In this document: positions 44,269 through 54,252 of the stretch, piece by piece
Numbering within the stretch: the stretch's first letter is position 1
Layout of the letters: each line of letters starts with the position of its first letter
Source of the DNA: Eutreptiella sp. 'Long Island Sound 2002'
Taxonomy: Eukaryota > Euglenozoa > Euglenophyceae > Eutreptiales > Eutreptiaceae
Assembly (NCBI GenBank): GCA_964036045.1
Contig: OZ038383.1
Coordinates: forward strand, 111,573,241 to 111,637,240
DNA: 64,000 bases
Direction of reading: 5' to 3'
Notes under the pieces: generated by a model
What the model saw: only the letters and a program-made list of their open reading frames with translations
Databases searched by the model: none
Told to the model about the DNA's origin: nothing
Program-made: the position numbers and the translations under genes

Positions 44269-47200
44269 CCAAGGGGGAATGCCATATTATAGAGGAAGGC
44301 CTGCATGGGTCCAGGGGTGGGCGCTCAGCGGAGGGGGGCCTGTGCCAGAAGGATGTCCGATGAATGTCATCATGACTGCACTGGCCCCCCTGGAGAGTCG
44401 CCACCCTCGCCTAGGCCAGAGCCTCTGGTGGCTGTGGTTTGGTGTGTGTGTGTGCCAAGGTATCCATTCCAATCATGCTCAGACTGCGAGGTTCGACATT
44501 CCTATTCTCCTACCACTACTGCAAACCATGAGTTTGGTGTTCTGCCCTGCAGAGGGGCTGCCCTATTGGGCATGACACTCCATATGTACAAGTGCCACCA
44601 ACAGACCACGGCTCCTGGCCCCATGAACCTCACCACGAAGCAACAAGACACACACTGCATGCACGTGTGCCCTACCGCTCCCCACAGATCATCCCCATGC
44701 ATCCCTGAAAGACACGGGGGGGGGGGGGGGGAGGGGCAGTGCCGGGGAGGGGGGTCCAGAGTCGTTGTTCCTTTCCTCACTGCTTGTGTAGGGCAGACAT
44801 GAGCAAGCATTGATATCTACCATGCCGGCTCTATGTGTGTTTGTGCGTGTGTGTGGGTGGGTGGGTGTCCACCTGAGGTAGTGGAAAGGCCCCAGCGGCT
44901 ATGCCCCCAGCTTGTCCCCATCCCTCGCTCCTCTGCTTCACTCTGCCACCGCGTCAGGGCAAACCCCCCTCAAAAACAACGAAGAACAGGTTCTGGGGTT
45001 AGGGTCCAGAACTGAGGGATGGCAATGGCAAAGGCGGGGGAGGGGGGGGGGGGGGTGCAGTGGGGTCACCGCCCCCGAGGGCGACGTACGGGGGGGGGGG
45101 GGAGGGGCACACCGATGGCACACTCCAGGAAATACTGCGGGGAGGAGAAGGGCCGCTTGGTCTTGGTCAGGTCAGGGATGCCGAAGCCCTTGATGATCAC
45201 GGACCGGGGGCGCAGCGGTGGCTGCAGCTCCAGCGACAGCAGCACGCGCTGTGCACAGAGGCGGGGCACGCAGCGGGGCCGGGGGCATGCGGCAGGACTG
45301 CAGGGCCCGGCATGAAGACGTACACAACATGACCCCCCCTCCCCCCACCACCACCACAGGGCATCCACAGGGACAGAGGAGCGCGATGCCGCGCGCTGTG
45401 GCATCGCCGATGCCGGTGCCACTTCCATGGGGGTGGGGCAGGCACCGAGCGGCGGGCGGGCAGAGGGCGGGGCATTGTCACGACGCCCTGCAGCCCCCCC
45501 CCCCCCCCCCCCCGAATGACGTACTGCACAACGGCCGGAGTAACGGAGGGGGCACACGTCCACCCACAAGAAAACGGTCCGCGGCGCTGTTGCGCCTTTT
45601 TGGCCTCTGCACCAGGCCATTGCTTGAGGATCAGCCCCACCCAGCCCCCAGCATCAGAAAACTGGAAAGGAAGGAAATTTAGCTTATGTAAAGGGGCCCG
45701 AAGTAGGAGGCCGATTTGAGGTGCACATACATTGGCCTCTGAACCGCCAGCCCCTTGGCCCGGGTCCTTTGCCACTCAGCCTTGGTCTGTTCTGCGCCCG
45801 TGTGTATCCCGCATGACTGCATCGCGGTCGATACGGCGCCGAGGGGGCCCCGCTGTGGCACAGGCTGCTGGCCCACAAAAACACACGTTGCATTCGGAAT
45901 GCGGAACCCTAGGCACACGCTAGAACCCCCAATATCGGTCTAGCCTAGAACGGCTAGAACCGGCTGGAACGAAAACAGGAGGGGTTACCCCAACCCGTCT
46001 AGTCTAGGCTAGAACAATTTGCCTTCTAGGCTAGAACCGGTTTAGGCTAGAACGTTCTCGCGAAGCCGTTCTAGCCTAGAACGAAATTGGGTGTTCTAGC
46101 GTGTGCCTAGGGAAGGGCAGACACCAGAGCAGCGCCAGAGGCCCGGTCACGAACAGTCCTCCTCCACGACCCCCATTGCCCTGAGAGAGACCCTCGCCTC
46201 CTGAGGTCTGTGCCTCGGTGGGGGACGAAGGGAGGGACTGGCCTTCATGGTCACGTCCCCAAACAACATCAAAGTGCTGGGCATTATGTGGGGCCACTGG
46301 ACGTTGTACGGGGGGGGGGGGCGTGCGCACCCGCACAGACATCAAAGTGCGGCCTCTCAACGCTTTGGGGTCTGGGGCTGTGGACGACGTGACGCCCTCC
46401 GAGTCGGCCCATGCCTCCGCGCGTGTGTGCCCGTGTCCACCGAACGGGCATGCGCTGTGTCGATGGGAGAGGCAAGTGCACAAGAAAGGCAAGCCCTTGG
46501 GCCGGTCATGGCGTACCGCACAGGGGGAGGGGGGGGGTTTGGGGGGGGGGGCAATGTCGTGGGGGGAAACTCCGGCACGCCTCCAATTTCGATGCGGGGC
46601 CATCGGGCGCGGGAACCTTCGGCAGCCCCAACCCTCGGGTGTCTTGCCTATCAATTGTGTGAACGCTGGGGAGGCCCAAATTGGGAACAACACCAACTCG
46701 TCGGAGAAAAAAAAGGAGCACCCGCGGAGCGCTTCCACCGCCCCACACCAGCTCCAGAGGCCAAGGAGCAGGAAGTACCCCAAATTGTGCAAAAAGATTT
46801 TGTGGGGAAAATTTCGGCGCCAAACTGAACACCCCGATTCACCCCAACGAAATTGTGTGCTCACGAAACCCCCCCCCGCCCCCTCCTTTTACCACAGGGG
46901 CCATGACGTGAGGGTTTGGAATGACCCGCATGATCCTGACCTCATGCCAGACTCACTCAGTTCCATTCAAATCGGTTGTCCTTCGCTCATAAATTGTGTT
47001 GCCGTGCCGCTCTCGCAGCGCAAACCAGACCAGCACCAAATGCTGCCTTGAGGTCGCCGCTCCAGCGCGGCTTCGGGGGGGGGCACAGATGTGTGGGGCC
47101 GAGAGCACACCGCCTTCTCGCCGGAGATCTGAAAGCGGTTCTTCTGGAACCGGCCCAACTCCTCGACAGACAGCGTCTCATCAATGAGCAGGCCCCCCGC

Positions 47201-49304
47201 CTCCGCCGCCCGCAGCTGCACCCCCAGCGCCGTCCCCGGCCCCACGGGCAGGCGCTCCACCTTCCGCACCCACTCCCCCAACTGCACGCAGTCCCTCCGG
47301 CGCCGCGGCCCCGCGGTGGCGGTGCTGCGGCCGCTGGCGGTGCTCCGGGCGTCGGAGGCGCAAGAGCGGCCGGAGCGGGCGCTGTGCGTCTCCCACTGGG
47401 CGGCATCGGGGGCGGTGCTGCCCAGGCCCAGGCCCCGGGCCCGGCGCGGCGGGTGGCGCTCGCCGGGGCCAGAGCTGCGGATGGACGCAGTGCCCTGCGC
47501 CGAGTTGACGCTCAGGCGGGAGCTGACCTCGAGAAGGTCGAGGCTCCGAATGCTGCTGTTGTTGAGGGCGGTTGCGGTCGGCGTGTGGGAGACTGCAGGG
47601 CACCGCAGGGCACCGGGAGGAGAGGTAGGGCACCGGGAGGAGAGGTAGGGCACCGGGAGGAGAGGTAGGGCACCGGGAGGAGAGGTAGGGCACCGGGAGG
47701 AGAGGTAGGGCACCGGGAGGAGAGGTAGGGCACCGGGAGGAGAGGTAGGGCACCGGGAGGAGAGGTAGGGCACCGGGAGGAGAGGTAGGGCACCGGGAGG
47801 AGAGGTAGGGCACCGGGAGGAGAGGTAGGGCACCGGGAGGAGAGGTAGGGCACCGGGAGGAGAGGTAGGGCACCGGGAGGAGAGGTAGGGCACCGGGAGG
47901 AGAGGTAGGGCACCGGGAGGAGAGGTAGGGCACCGGGAGGAGAGGTAGGGCACCGGGAGGAGAGGTAGGGCACCGGGAGGAGAGGAGGGGCGGTCACGCG
48001 TGGGTGTGGTACTGCACTCGTGCAGTGCTATGCTCTCAGTGGTGGTTGGGCGTATCTATGTGAGTGTGGCAGTGCTGAGGCAGTGCTGGGAGTGCGGGCG
48101 CGGGGTAAGGGCACTGGGCGCCGGAAGGGGGGGTTACCTTAGCAAGGTGAGCTACGCAGAGGTATGGGTGGCACCTTTGGTGGACGTACCCCATTCAACG
48201 CCGCCCCCTCCCAAGAGCCACTGAAAGGCACATAGGAAGAGGGGAAAGGAAGGGGGCGGTGCAAAGAGGTGCGACGGAGCGAGACGTCACCGCATATCGG
48301 CGTTTCGGCCCGTTGTCGAGGGGGGGGGGGGCGCACGAGGGAAAGCCGGTGCCGATACCTGCGGATTCAGAAGACAACCCTCATGCCATGACACCACCGT
48401 CAATGTACCCCCCCTTCCCTTGTCCTGCCATAGGCCAGGTCTGGTTCAGGGGGCACAAGTGCAGAAACACGGGGTCGCCGTGTGTGGACAAGCCCCTGGT
48501 ACCGCGCGGCACGTACCACGGAACACATGTTGCAGGCACAAGCCACCCCCCAGCCCTTCATGACTACAAAAGGGTGCCCAACAGGCCAGCACACACCCCG
48601 CAACACACGAGCACATGGAATCACAGCTACACCAACACTTTGACACCAATACTTTGACCCTTCCTGTGGCCTGCACAAGGCGACAAACCAAATTCTTCTT
48701 TGGATCGGATCCGCAAAAAAAAAGGTTCCAAAAACATGCCCAAAAGTGCGGAAGCACAGGGTCGCCGTGTTTGGACAAACCCTTGTTAGGACAGGGGAGG
48801 GGGGGGGGTTCACCAGAGCCCTCGTGCAGCCCCACCAACGAGGGGGACATAGTGCTGATGTCGGCGCACAGACCCTCCGAAGAGCGATCGGCGCAGTGTG
48901 TCGGGACCGCGGGGGCGCATCAATACCCGCCACACACCCCTCGGCCACTGCCCCTCCCCCCCCTTCCCCCCATTCCCGGGCCCACCATGCTTCAACCCCC
49001 GGCACCGTCCCTGCCCCAGCCCCCCCCCCCCCCCCCCCCTCCAAGCGGTCCCCCGTCCCGCCTCAGAGAAGGGGAGGGCGGCGGCACCCACACCTGCGTC
49101 GCCGCGCTGCGGGTCCACCACCGTGAAGTGCAGCGACAGGACGTGCGCCAGCGTCAGCGTGAGCACACACTCGACGGCGGGGCCCGGCGTATCCATGTCC
49201 AAGGCCTCGACCGCGAACTGGTCCAGCAGGACGGAGGCGGGCCGCGTCAGCGAGAGCTCAGCGTCGTCCACACAACTGCGACTGCGGTACGCCCCGTTCG
49301 CCAT
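42457..49304 (-). CDS. C2-domain protein, 379 residues, 4 exons
   Basis: Exons 49094-49304, 47111-47592, 45113-45248 and 42457-42767 join with matching phases (1, 0, 1) and total 1140 bp, exactly 380 codons with the stop. Residues 1-230 are unrecognised: an N-terminal part with beta-like segments (VECVLTLTLAHVLSLHFTVV) and a Ser/Arg/Ala-rich linker, then a short helical part (CVQLGEWVRKVERLPVG, EELGRFQKNRFQISGEKA). Residues about 233-379 look like a C2 fold: RSVIIKGFGIPDL, FSSPQYFLECAIG (cf. the SDPYV strand), CVRLSFALMDL, then KDIRFTLIRRHRLKADS and ATLPISALSPVQ. Aspartates typical of Ca2+ binding are sparse, so it may be a calcium-independent C2, which usually binds lipids or proteins. An ATG lies just after an acceptor-like site (49306), so upstream exons cannot be excluded. 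Confidence 0.72.
42907..42951. repeat. TG microsatellite
   Basis: About 45 bp of uninterrupted TG, 140 bp upstream of exon 4 (in the intron). Confidence 0.95.
43083..43150 (-). repeat. tRNA-like fragment
   Basis: Minus strand: GGACTCACAACC then GCTGGTTCGAGCCC, resembling the 3' half of a tRNA (anticodon-loop-like segment and a B-box). Stems pair only partly. Confidence 0.3.
43887..44269. repeat. 380-bp TG tract with periodic TCTG interruptions
   Basis: Nearly pure TG. The interruption pairs TGTCTGTGTCTG and TGTCTGCGTGTCTG recur three times at about 110-120 bp spacing. It lies in intron 3 of the C2-domain gene. Translations (CVCVCV or HTHTHT) are meaningless. Confidence 0.95.
44270..44455. 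repeat. dispersed core between TG repeats, copy 1
   Basis: ATATTATAGAGGAA, GCCTGCATGGGTC and CCCTCGCCTAGGCCAGAG appear in order and are bounded by TG repeats on both sides. The same arrangement occurs at 54060-54252. Confidence 0.75.
45113..45248 (-). CDS. C2-domain gene, exon 3
   Basis: 136 bp, acceptor GTGCACAG (before 45248), donor GTGTGC (after 45113), phase 0 to 1. Encodes RVLLSLELQPPLRPRSVIIK and GFGIPDL, then FSSPQYFLECAIG, the first strands of the C2-like domain. Confidence 0.78.
45907..46112. mobile_element. 206-bp MITE-like element with terminal inverted repeats
   Basis: Both ends carry CCCTAGGCACACGCTAGAAC as perfect 20-bp terminal inverted repeats, extending 7 more bases with one mismatch. 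The interior is built of CTAGCCTAGAAC/GTTCTAGGCTAG palindromic blocks, so the whole element can fold into a long hairpin. No ORF. A target-site duplication is not clear (possible short AA or GGAA). It is in intron 2 of the C2-domain gene. Confidence 0.75.
46903..46993. repeat. dispersed repeat, partner of 13455-13552
   Basis: See the 13455-13552 entry. Confidence 0.65.
47111..47592 (-). CDS. C2-domain gene, exon 2
   Basis: 482 bp, acceptor CTGCAG (47593-47598), donor GTGTGC. Encodes a Ser/Arg/Ala/Gly-rich stretch after SIRSLDLLEVSSRLSVN and then CVQLGEWVRKVERLPVG and a Leu/Ala helix-prone part ending QISGEKA. Confidence 0.7.
47611..47990. repeat. 20-bp minisatellite, 19 copies
   Basis: CACCGGGAGGAGAGGTAGGG repeated 18 times without a change, then one variant. 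On the minus strand it is a pyrimidine-rich tract running to within about 13 bp of the exon 2 acceptor. Open frames on the minus strand (all three) encode one 20-residue repeat and are not genes. Confidence 0.97.
49094..49304 (-). CDS. C2-domain gene, first visible exon
   Basis: From ATG at 49304 to donor GTGTGG; leaves in phase 1, matching exon 2. Encodes MANGAYRSRSCVDDAELSLT and SVLLDQFAVEALDMDTPG. The base before the ATG is preceded by TCGCAG, so the exon may be internal with the true start further right. Confidence 0.62.
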
Positions 49305-49381
49305 CCTGCGATGGGGGAGGGGGGAGGGGGGGGGGGCAGTGAAGGTGAGTGCACGGGATCAGAGGGAGGGACGGTGGGTGG

Positions 49382-49432
49382 GGGCTTTGGCTTTGGCTTT
49401 GGCTTGGGCTTTGGCTTTGGCTTTGCTTCTCC
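49382..49432. repeat. (GGCTTT)n hexanucleotide repeat
   Basis: Eight units of GGCTTT with one GGCTTG variant. GGATTT pairs appear nearby at 49815 and 50181. Confidence 0.9.
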
Positions 49433-49779
49433 GCTGGGTTGGCACGGGTAGACCGTCCCGCCCATAACTCGCTGTTGTACCCCTGCATCACTTGTGTTAC
49501 CTGTTGCCATGGTGTTGCGTGTGTCTTTCATTGTCCTCTGCTCCACTTGCTTGCTGCCCTGTGCTGCTTCATTTTCCGGAAACCACTGCATATTTCCGGT
49601 CTCCACAAAAAAAACCACCTCAGATCCACATGCAAAGCCCGCCAAAGCAAAGCCGACATGCACTGCCCCGCACTGTAAACTGCTCTTTGCTCTGGAGCGT
49701 GCTCCGCTGCCCCCTGTGAGAGGCCACATGTGGCGTCTCCCTGACGTCGGTTATTCGTGGACACATGGCCCTGCGTGGG

Positions 49780-50293
49780 AGACGGGGGGAAGAGGGGGAG
49801 GGGAGGGGGAGGACTTGGATTTGGATTTGGGGGCCGCACAGGACGCCTGGAGTGGAGCACGATGGGGTCCCCAACGAGGCTGCCTATCGGCCGGCCATGC
49901 CATATGAGATGCACTTGTAGGGCCCTGGACGGACACTTCCCAGCACCCTGGGCTGGGAGCTGTGCCTGGGTCACGCCCTGCTTGGCTCGTGGGGTGCTCC
50001 TGGCTCCACTCCTAGGCCCCACCTGTCCCCAATGGCAGCGCCAGCCCACGGCAGCGTGGGGCGTCCCCTGTGCCCGCTGTGGCCGTGCTCACAGCCCTGG
50101 GGCGGTGGCTAGGCCCTGGGGCAGTGGCTAGGCCATCCTCCGCAGGGAGGGAGAGGGGGAGGGAGGGGGGGAGGGGGAGGGGATTGGAATTTGGATTTGG
50201 GGCCGCCTGGGGTGACACAACATGGCGCTCCCGACGACACTGTATATTGGTCGGCCGTGCCATATGATGTATACCCAGGCCCGCGACGGGCCA
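49780..50293. repeat. tandem duplication, period about 360 bp
   Basis: The segment GAGGGGGAGG, TTGGATTTGG, GGGGCCGC, CGGCCGTGCCATATGA/CGGCCATGCCATATGA and CCC..GACGG is present at 49780-49936 and 50141-50293, with about 80 percent likeness by eye. The following 100 bp are more loosely alike. Confidence 0.75.
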
Positions 50294-51975
50294 CTCCTAC
50301 TGGTCCCCCCGGGCCGCGCTAACCCCCGGCAGCGATGAGCCACGCCCCGCTTGCCACACGGGGCGCCCTCGGTGCTTGCCGTGGCCACCCCCCAAGTCCT
50401 TGACAGGCCCCCCAGCACCCTTGCCGTGACCAAGGCACGCCCGGGTGCACGGCCATGCCGCGCCTTGCCCGAACATCCCTCCGGAGTGGCAGTACCACTC
50501 GGTTGGGCGCCTACCCAAAATGTTTCCGAAAATGCGTGCCCCTGCCCTCTTTCACCGGTGCCCTCCTATGGGCCCCGTAGTCTGGCGCTGGTGGTCTCCA
50601 TGCACCCATGCCCCCGTGGTCCACTGTTGCAAGCATCATGCCCACTCTCCATGCCACCTACACCCTCCTGCCCTACAGAGACACTAAGCGGGACGTTCGG
50701 CGGATATTGTGCCGTCTCCTGAGTGTTTGGTGTCCTGCAGGCTGGTGCTGGGGCGCTGGTTGTGCCACCAGCAGCGGCTCGTCGTGCCCACAGGGGGGCC
50801 ATGCCATCCCGGCGGTCGGGTGACACTCAGGCCATTCTTAGAGGCGCTAGCAACCCCCGCCCGGGGTGGCTGGTGGCGCCTGACGTCGAAGGTGGTGGTG
50901 TTGGTGGGGGGGGAAGGTCTGGGCCAAGTTGCAGAGGGCCAAGGGAGAGGGCGGGGGGAGGCGGAGGGGAGGGGGAGGCGGAGGGGAAGTGAGAGGGGGA
51001 GGGGGAGAGGGAGGGGGAGGCATCGGGTCCCCCCACTGTGTCGGACAGCAGTGCTCGGTGGCGCACAGCATCCCCATTGCATTGCTTTGTGTTTTGGGGG
51101 GGTGGGGCAGACCAACGTGAGCGAGCGTTGCCGGTACGGTACTCGAGATGACTTCTCGGGAGCGAGGGTGAAGGCGGTGCAGTGCTATGATGCTGTGGTA
51201 CCGGGGGGTATTCCATGTCTAGAGAAATCGGAATCTGCAAATTCTGGCATGACAAAACGGGTGCCATTTCTTAAACATGAGTGAACAATTACGCAGCGTT
51301 GGCCAAACTTGCTCATGAGCAACAGTGGACCGTTGCTGCGGTTTCTTGTTGTTTCCTGGTGCATCAACCAACACGCTTGTCTTCACCCCATTGAATGCCA
51401 CAAGAACACTACAAATGAAGAAAGACCACTTCAGCATTTCAGCACTTCTGCAACATCCATGGGAAACTGATGATCATTCACCAAATCTCTGGCATAGTAC
51501 AAGTCAGCAAAGGCACAGCCTTACGTATATCCGTGCAAATCCTTAAAAACACCGAACAAATTGTGCACAAAACCTTCGCACAGAATTTGTGACAAAGAAA
51601 TCTATCCGGTATCCCCCCCCCCCCGGTAGCGAACCTCACACAAAGTGAGAGGCCCCATGCAGTGCCACGCCCGTCGGCCACTCATCCATGGGCCCACGAG
51701 GCACAGAAGGAATGCAGTCGTGGTTAGTTCCCCCATTCCCGATACACCCCACACACTCACGTCCCGTGGGGGTGCAGGCACCCAGGCGTCAAGGGACGGA
51801 GGGTGATTGATGGCATGCGTACAGTGTGCCCCTGGGTGGGCCCATGGGGTTCGGAGGCGCATGGACAACCCCTCGTCCCCACAACGCGTGGGCGCAGTTC
51901 CGGTGTCTAGGGCAAAGCGAGCGCACCCCACGACCCACGGCGGGTGTGGACGCCTCTTGCTGCTCTGCGCATCAC

Positions 51976-52200
51976 TTTAGTCTATGGCACGATATGCACT
52001 CTCACGGCTTCGTCGTTAGGTGCACACACTCCTTCTCGCAATTCCCACACACCGCGGGCAAAGCAAAGAAAAGCTCGCGGGTTTCCGAAGACACGTGACC
52101 AAGGTGCTAAAGTGTCTCAGAATTAGTTTCTTCTCTAGGCTACCCTTGGGAGACAGCATGTATACACACGGTGTTCAACCTACAAATAGGCATTGTCCAA
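51976..52200. repeat. duplicated segment, copy 1
   Basis: Begins TTTAGTCTATGGCACGATAT and ends ACAAATAGGCATTG. Partner at 52857-53108, with about 85 percent likeness over the shared parts. Confidence 0.85.
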
Positions 52201-52856
52201 GTGAGGGTCGGCGTCTCGCACTTGTGCGAGCCGAGGCTGTGCAAGACCCCTACCACAAAGGCGGGGGTCTGAGGTCGAAACAGTGGAATTCAGCACTTCA
52301 AGATCGCAAGTAATCACACAAGATCTGTCAGCATGGTACCAGGGGGTGAGGTGTCCATCGTGTGGGGTAAGGTATATCCCAACGTCGGGCCATTTCACGC
52401 AGTTTGGGTTCCCATGAAGACACCGTATATCCTTTACATTGTAGCAACCCACCCATTTGTGAGTAATTCTGTGTAGCCCCTATACGAGATGTGCGGTAAT
52501 GTTGTGCTTTCCGCGCCATGTTTGGCACTGCGGATTGTAACATGGAATATGTAACCGTGGATCAATCATCAATCGTTCAAAGTTTTATCTCGTTGCGCTT
52601 TCACTTCTCGTTGACTATACCGGTCTTCTTTAGCTTTGGCGATCTTCTCAATGTTGTTCGGTAACGGACAATACTGCCAATAATGACCAATTTGTCCACA
52701 ATGGTCACACGGGAAATAGGAACTCCCCGGTGGCAAATTATACATAAACTAGCTAAGCATGATGAAGTCGAAAAAGTACGGTACATGTACTCAATGGCCT
52801 CAGTGCACCAACGGAGCTACTAGGCAGCTAGCTCGCTGCTCGCCCAGTTCTCGCAC

Positions 52857-53108
52857 TTTAGTGTATGGCACGATGTGCACTCTCACGGCTTTGTCGTCCG
52901 GTGCAGGCACTCCTTCTCGCAATTCCCACAAATCGCGGGCAAAGCGGAAGAAAAAATGCACAACCACTTCATGACGATGTGTGACCAAGTAACACAACGC
53001 AAAACACACACAAGTGTGTGCTAAAGTGTCTAAGAATTAGTTTCTTCTCTAGGCTACCCTTGGGAGGCAGCATGTGTATTCTCACGGTGTTGAACCCACA
53101 AATAGGCA
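52857..53108. repeat. duplicated segment, copy 2 with an insertion
   Basis: Same order as 51976-52200 (TTTAGTGTATGGCACGATG, CACTCCTTCTCGCAATTCCC, GAATTAGTTTCTTCTCTAGG, ACAAATAGGCATTG), but with about 30 bp of extra sequence in the middle containing AACACAACGCAAAACACACA. Confidence 0.85.
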
Positions 53109-54020
53109 TTGCTTAGGAAGTTAAAGCACCTAGCCAATACATGAAAATTACACATGCAAAAAACACAAATGTCTTGCATAGTCCTAGTGAGGGTCGGCGT
53201 CAATGGGCCGCACAACGCATGTCGCATGGACACAACCCCCCCCTGGACCATTCGGAAGTCTTGCTCCTCACGCACTATATGCCCCATCCATCTTTGGCTT
53301 TGGCCATAGCCTGACCCCACCCCCCACCCCCGGGGCAGGGCCGCGCTGGAGGCGGAGAAGGGGCTGAAAGGAGGGTTCAGGGGCGCCCGCAACAGTGGGT
53401 ACTGGCGTACGGGCGCTTTCAGTAGCCGCGCTGGCGTTTATAAAACGGTTGCAGGGCAGTGGGGGGCGGATAGAAAGCGGTTCGGGTGGGACTAACAGTC
53501 ATCCCCGAAGGCGGGGCTTGGCGGGGTACAACACTCCCTTGCAGCACAGGCCTGCCCCCGGGCCTCACACCCTCCACAACGCGCCACACGGTCTGTGCCA
53601 CGCGTGGGGGCGGTGGTGTAGAGGCGGGGGAGGGGGGAGGGGGCTGAAGAGCCCGGGGTCGTCTTCCCCCCCCCGGCCCCTGGTCCCCGTACCCCTTCCC
53701 CGCCCCCGGTCATGCCCACACCCGTGGCACACCATCGCGCTGTCAAAGCACCCCCTCTGATGGGCAGTGGTATTCATCCCAGGGCAAAGCCACCCCGTCC
53801 CTACAGACCTCCCTCCCCGTCCCCTAAGATACCCCTGCAACCCTCACCTCTTGACCCAAACCCTCACCTCTTGACCCAGCACACAGGCAGACCAGAGCAC
53901 TGACCGCAGGCAACACACTTCTTGATGCCCTTCTTCCGCGGTATCGCTGCATCGGCTGCGGCTGTACTCATCCCGTGATACAGAAATAAAGCACTGTGCA
54001 CGTGAAGACACATAGAGCAG

Positions 54021-54058
<38 letters not shown>
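54021..54058. repeat. TG microsatellite
   Basis: Uninterrupted (TG)19, left boundary of the dispersed core at 54060-54252. Confidence 0.9.
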
Positions 54059-54059
<1 letters not shown>

Positions 54060-54252
54060 TGGCTGAACAACAACACCATATTATAGAGGAACGCCTGCAT
54101 GGGTCTGTGGGCCAGCTGTCTTATTGAGGGCACGCTCTGCCTCGCTCTCCCCTGTAAAGGGCGAGCTGCCGGTGCCCTCCTGCAGATGAGCCCTCGCCTA
54201 GGCCAGAGAGTCTGTGCTGGAGACGGAGCATTCCGTGTGTGTGTGTGTGTGT
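54060..54252. repeat. dispersed core between TG repeats, copy 2
   Basis: CATATTATAGAGGAACGCCT, GCATGGGTC and CCCTCGCCTAGGCCAGAG in the same order as 44270-44455, again bounded by TG repeats. Confidence 0.75.

Noticed and set aside
43599-44575. ORFs of HTHTHT or CVCVCV
   Set aside because: Translations of the TG/CA tract.
47181-47997. Minus-strand ORFs with a PYLSSRCPTSPPGALPLLPV-type repeat
   Set aside because: The 20-bp minisatellite read in three frames; it lies in the intron of the C2-domain gene.
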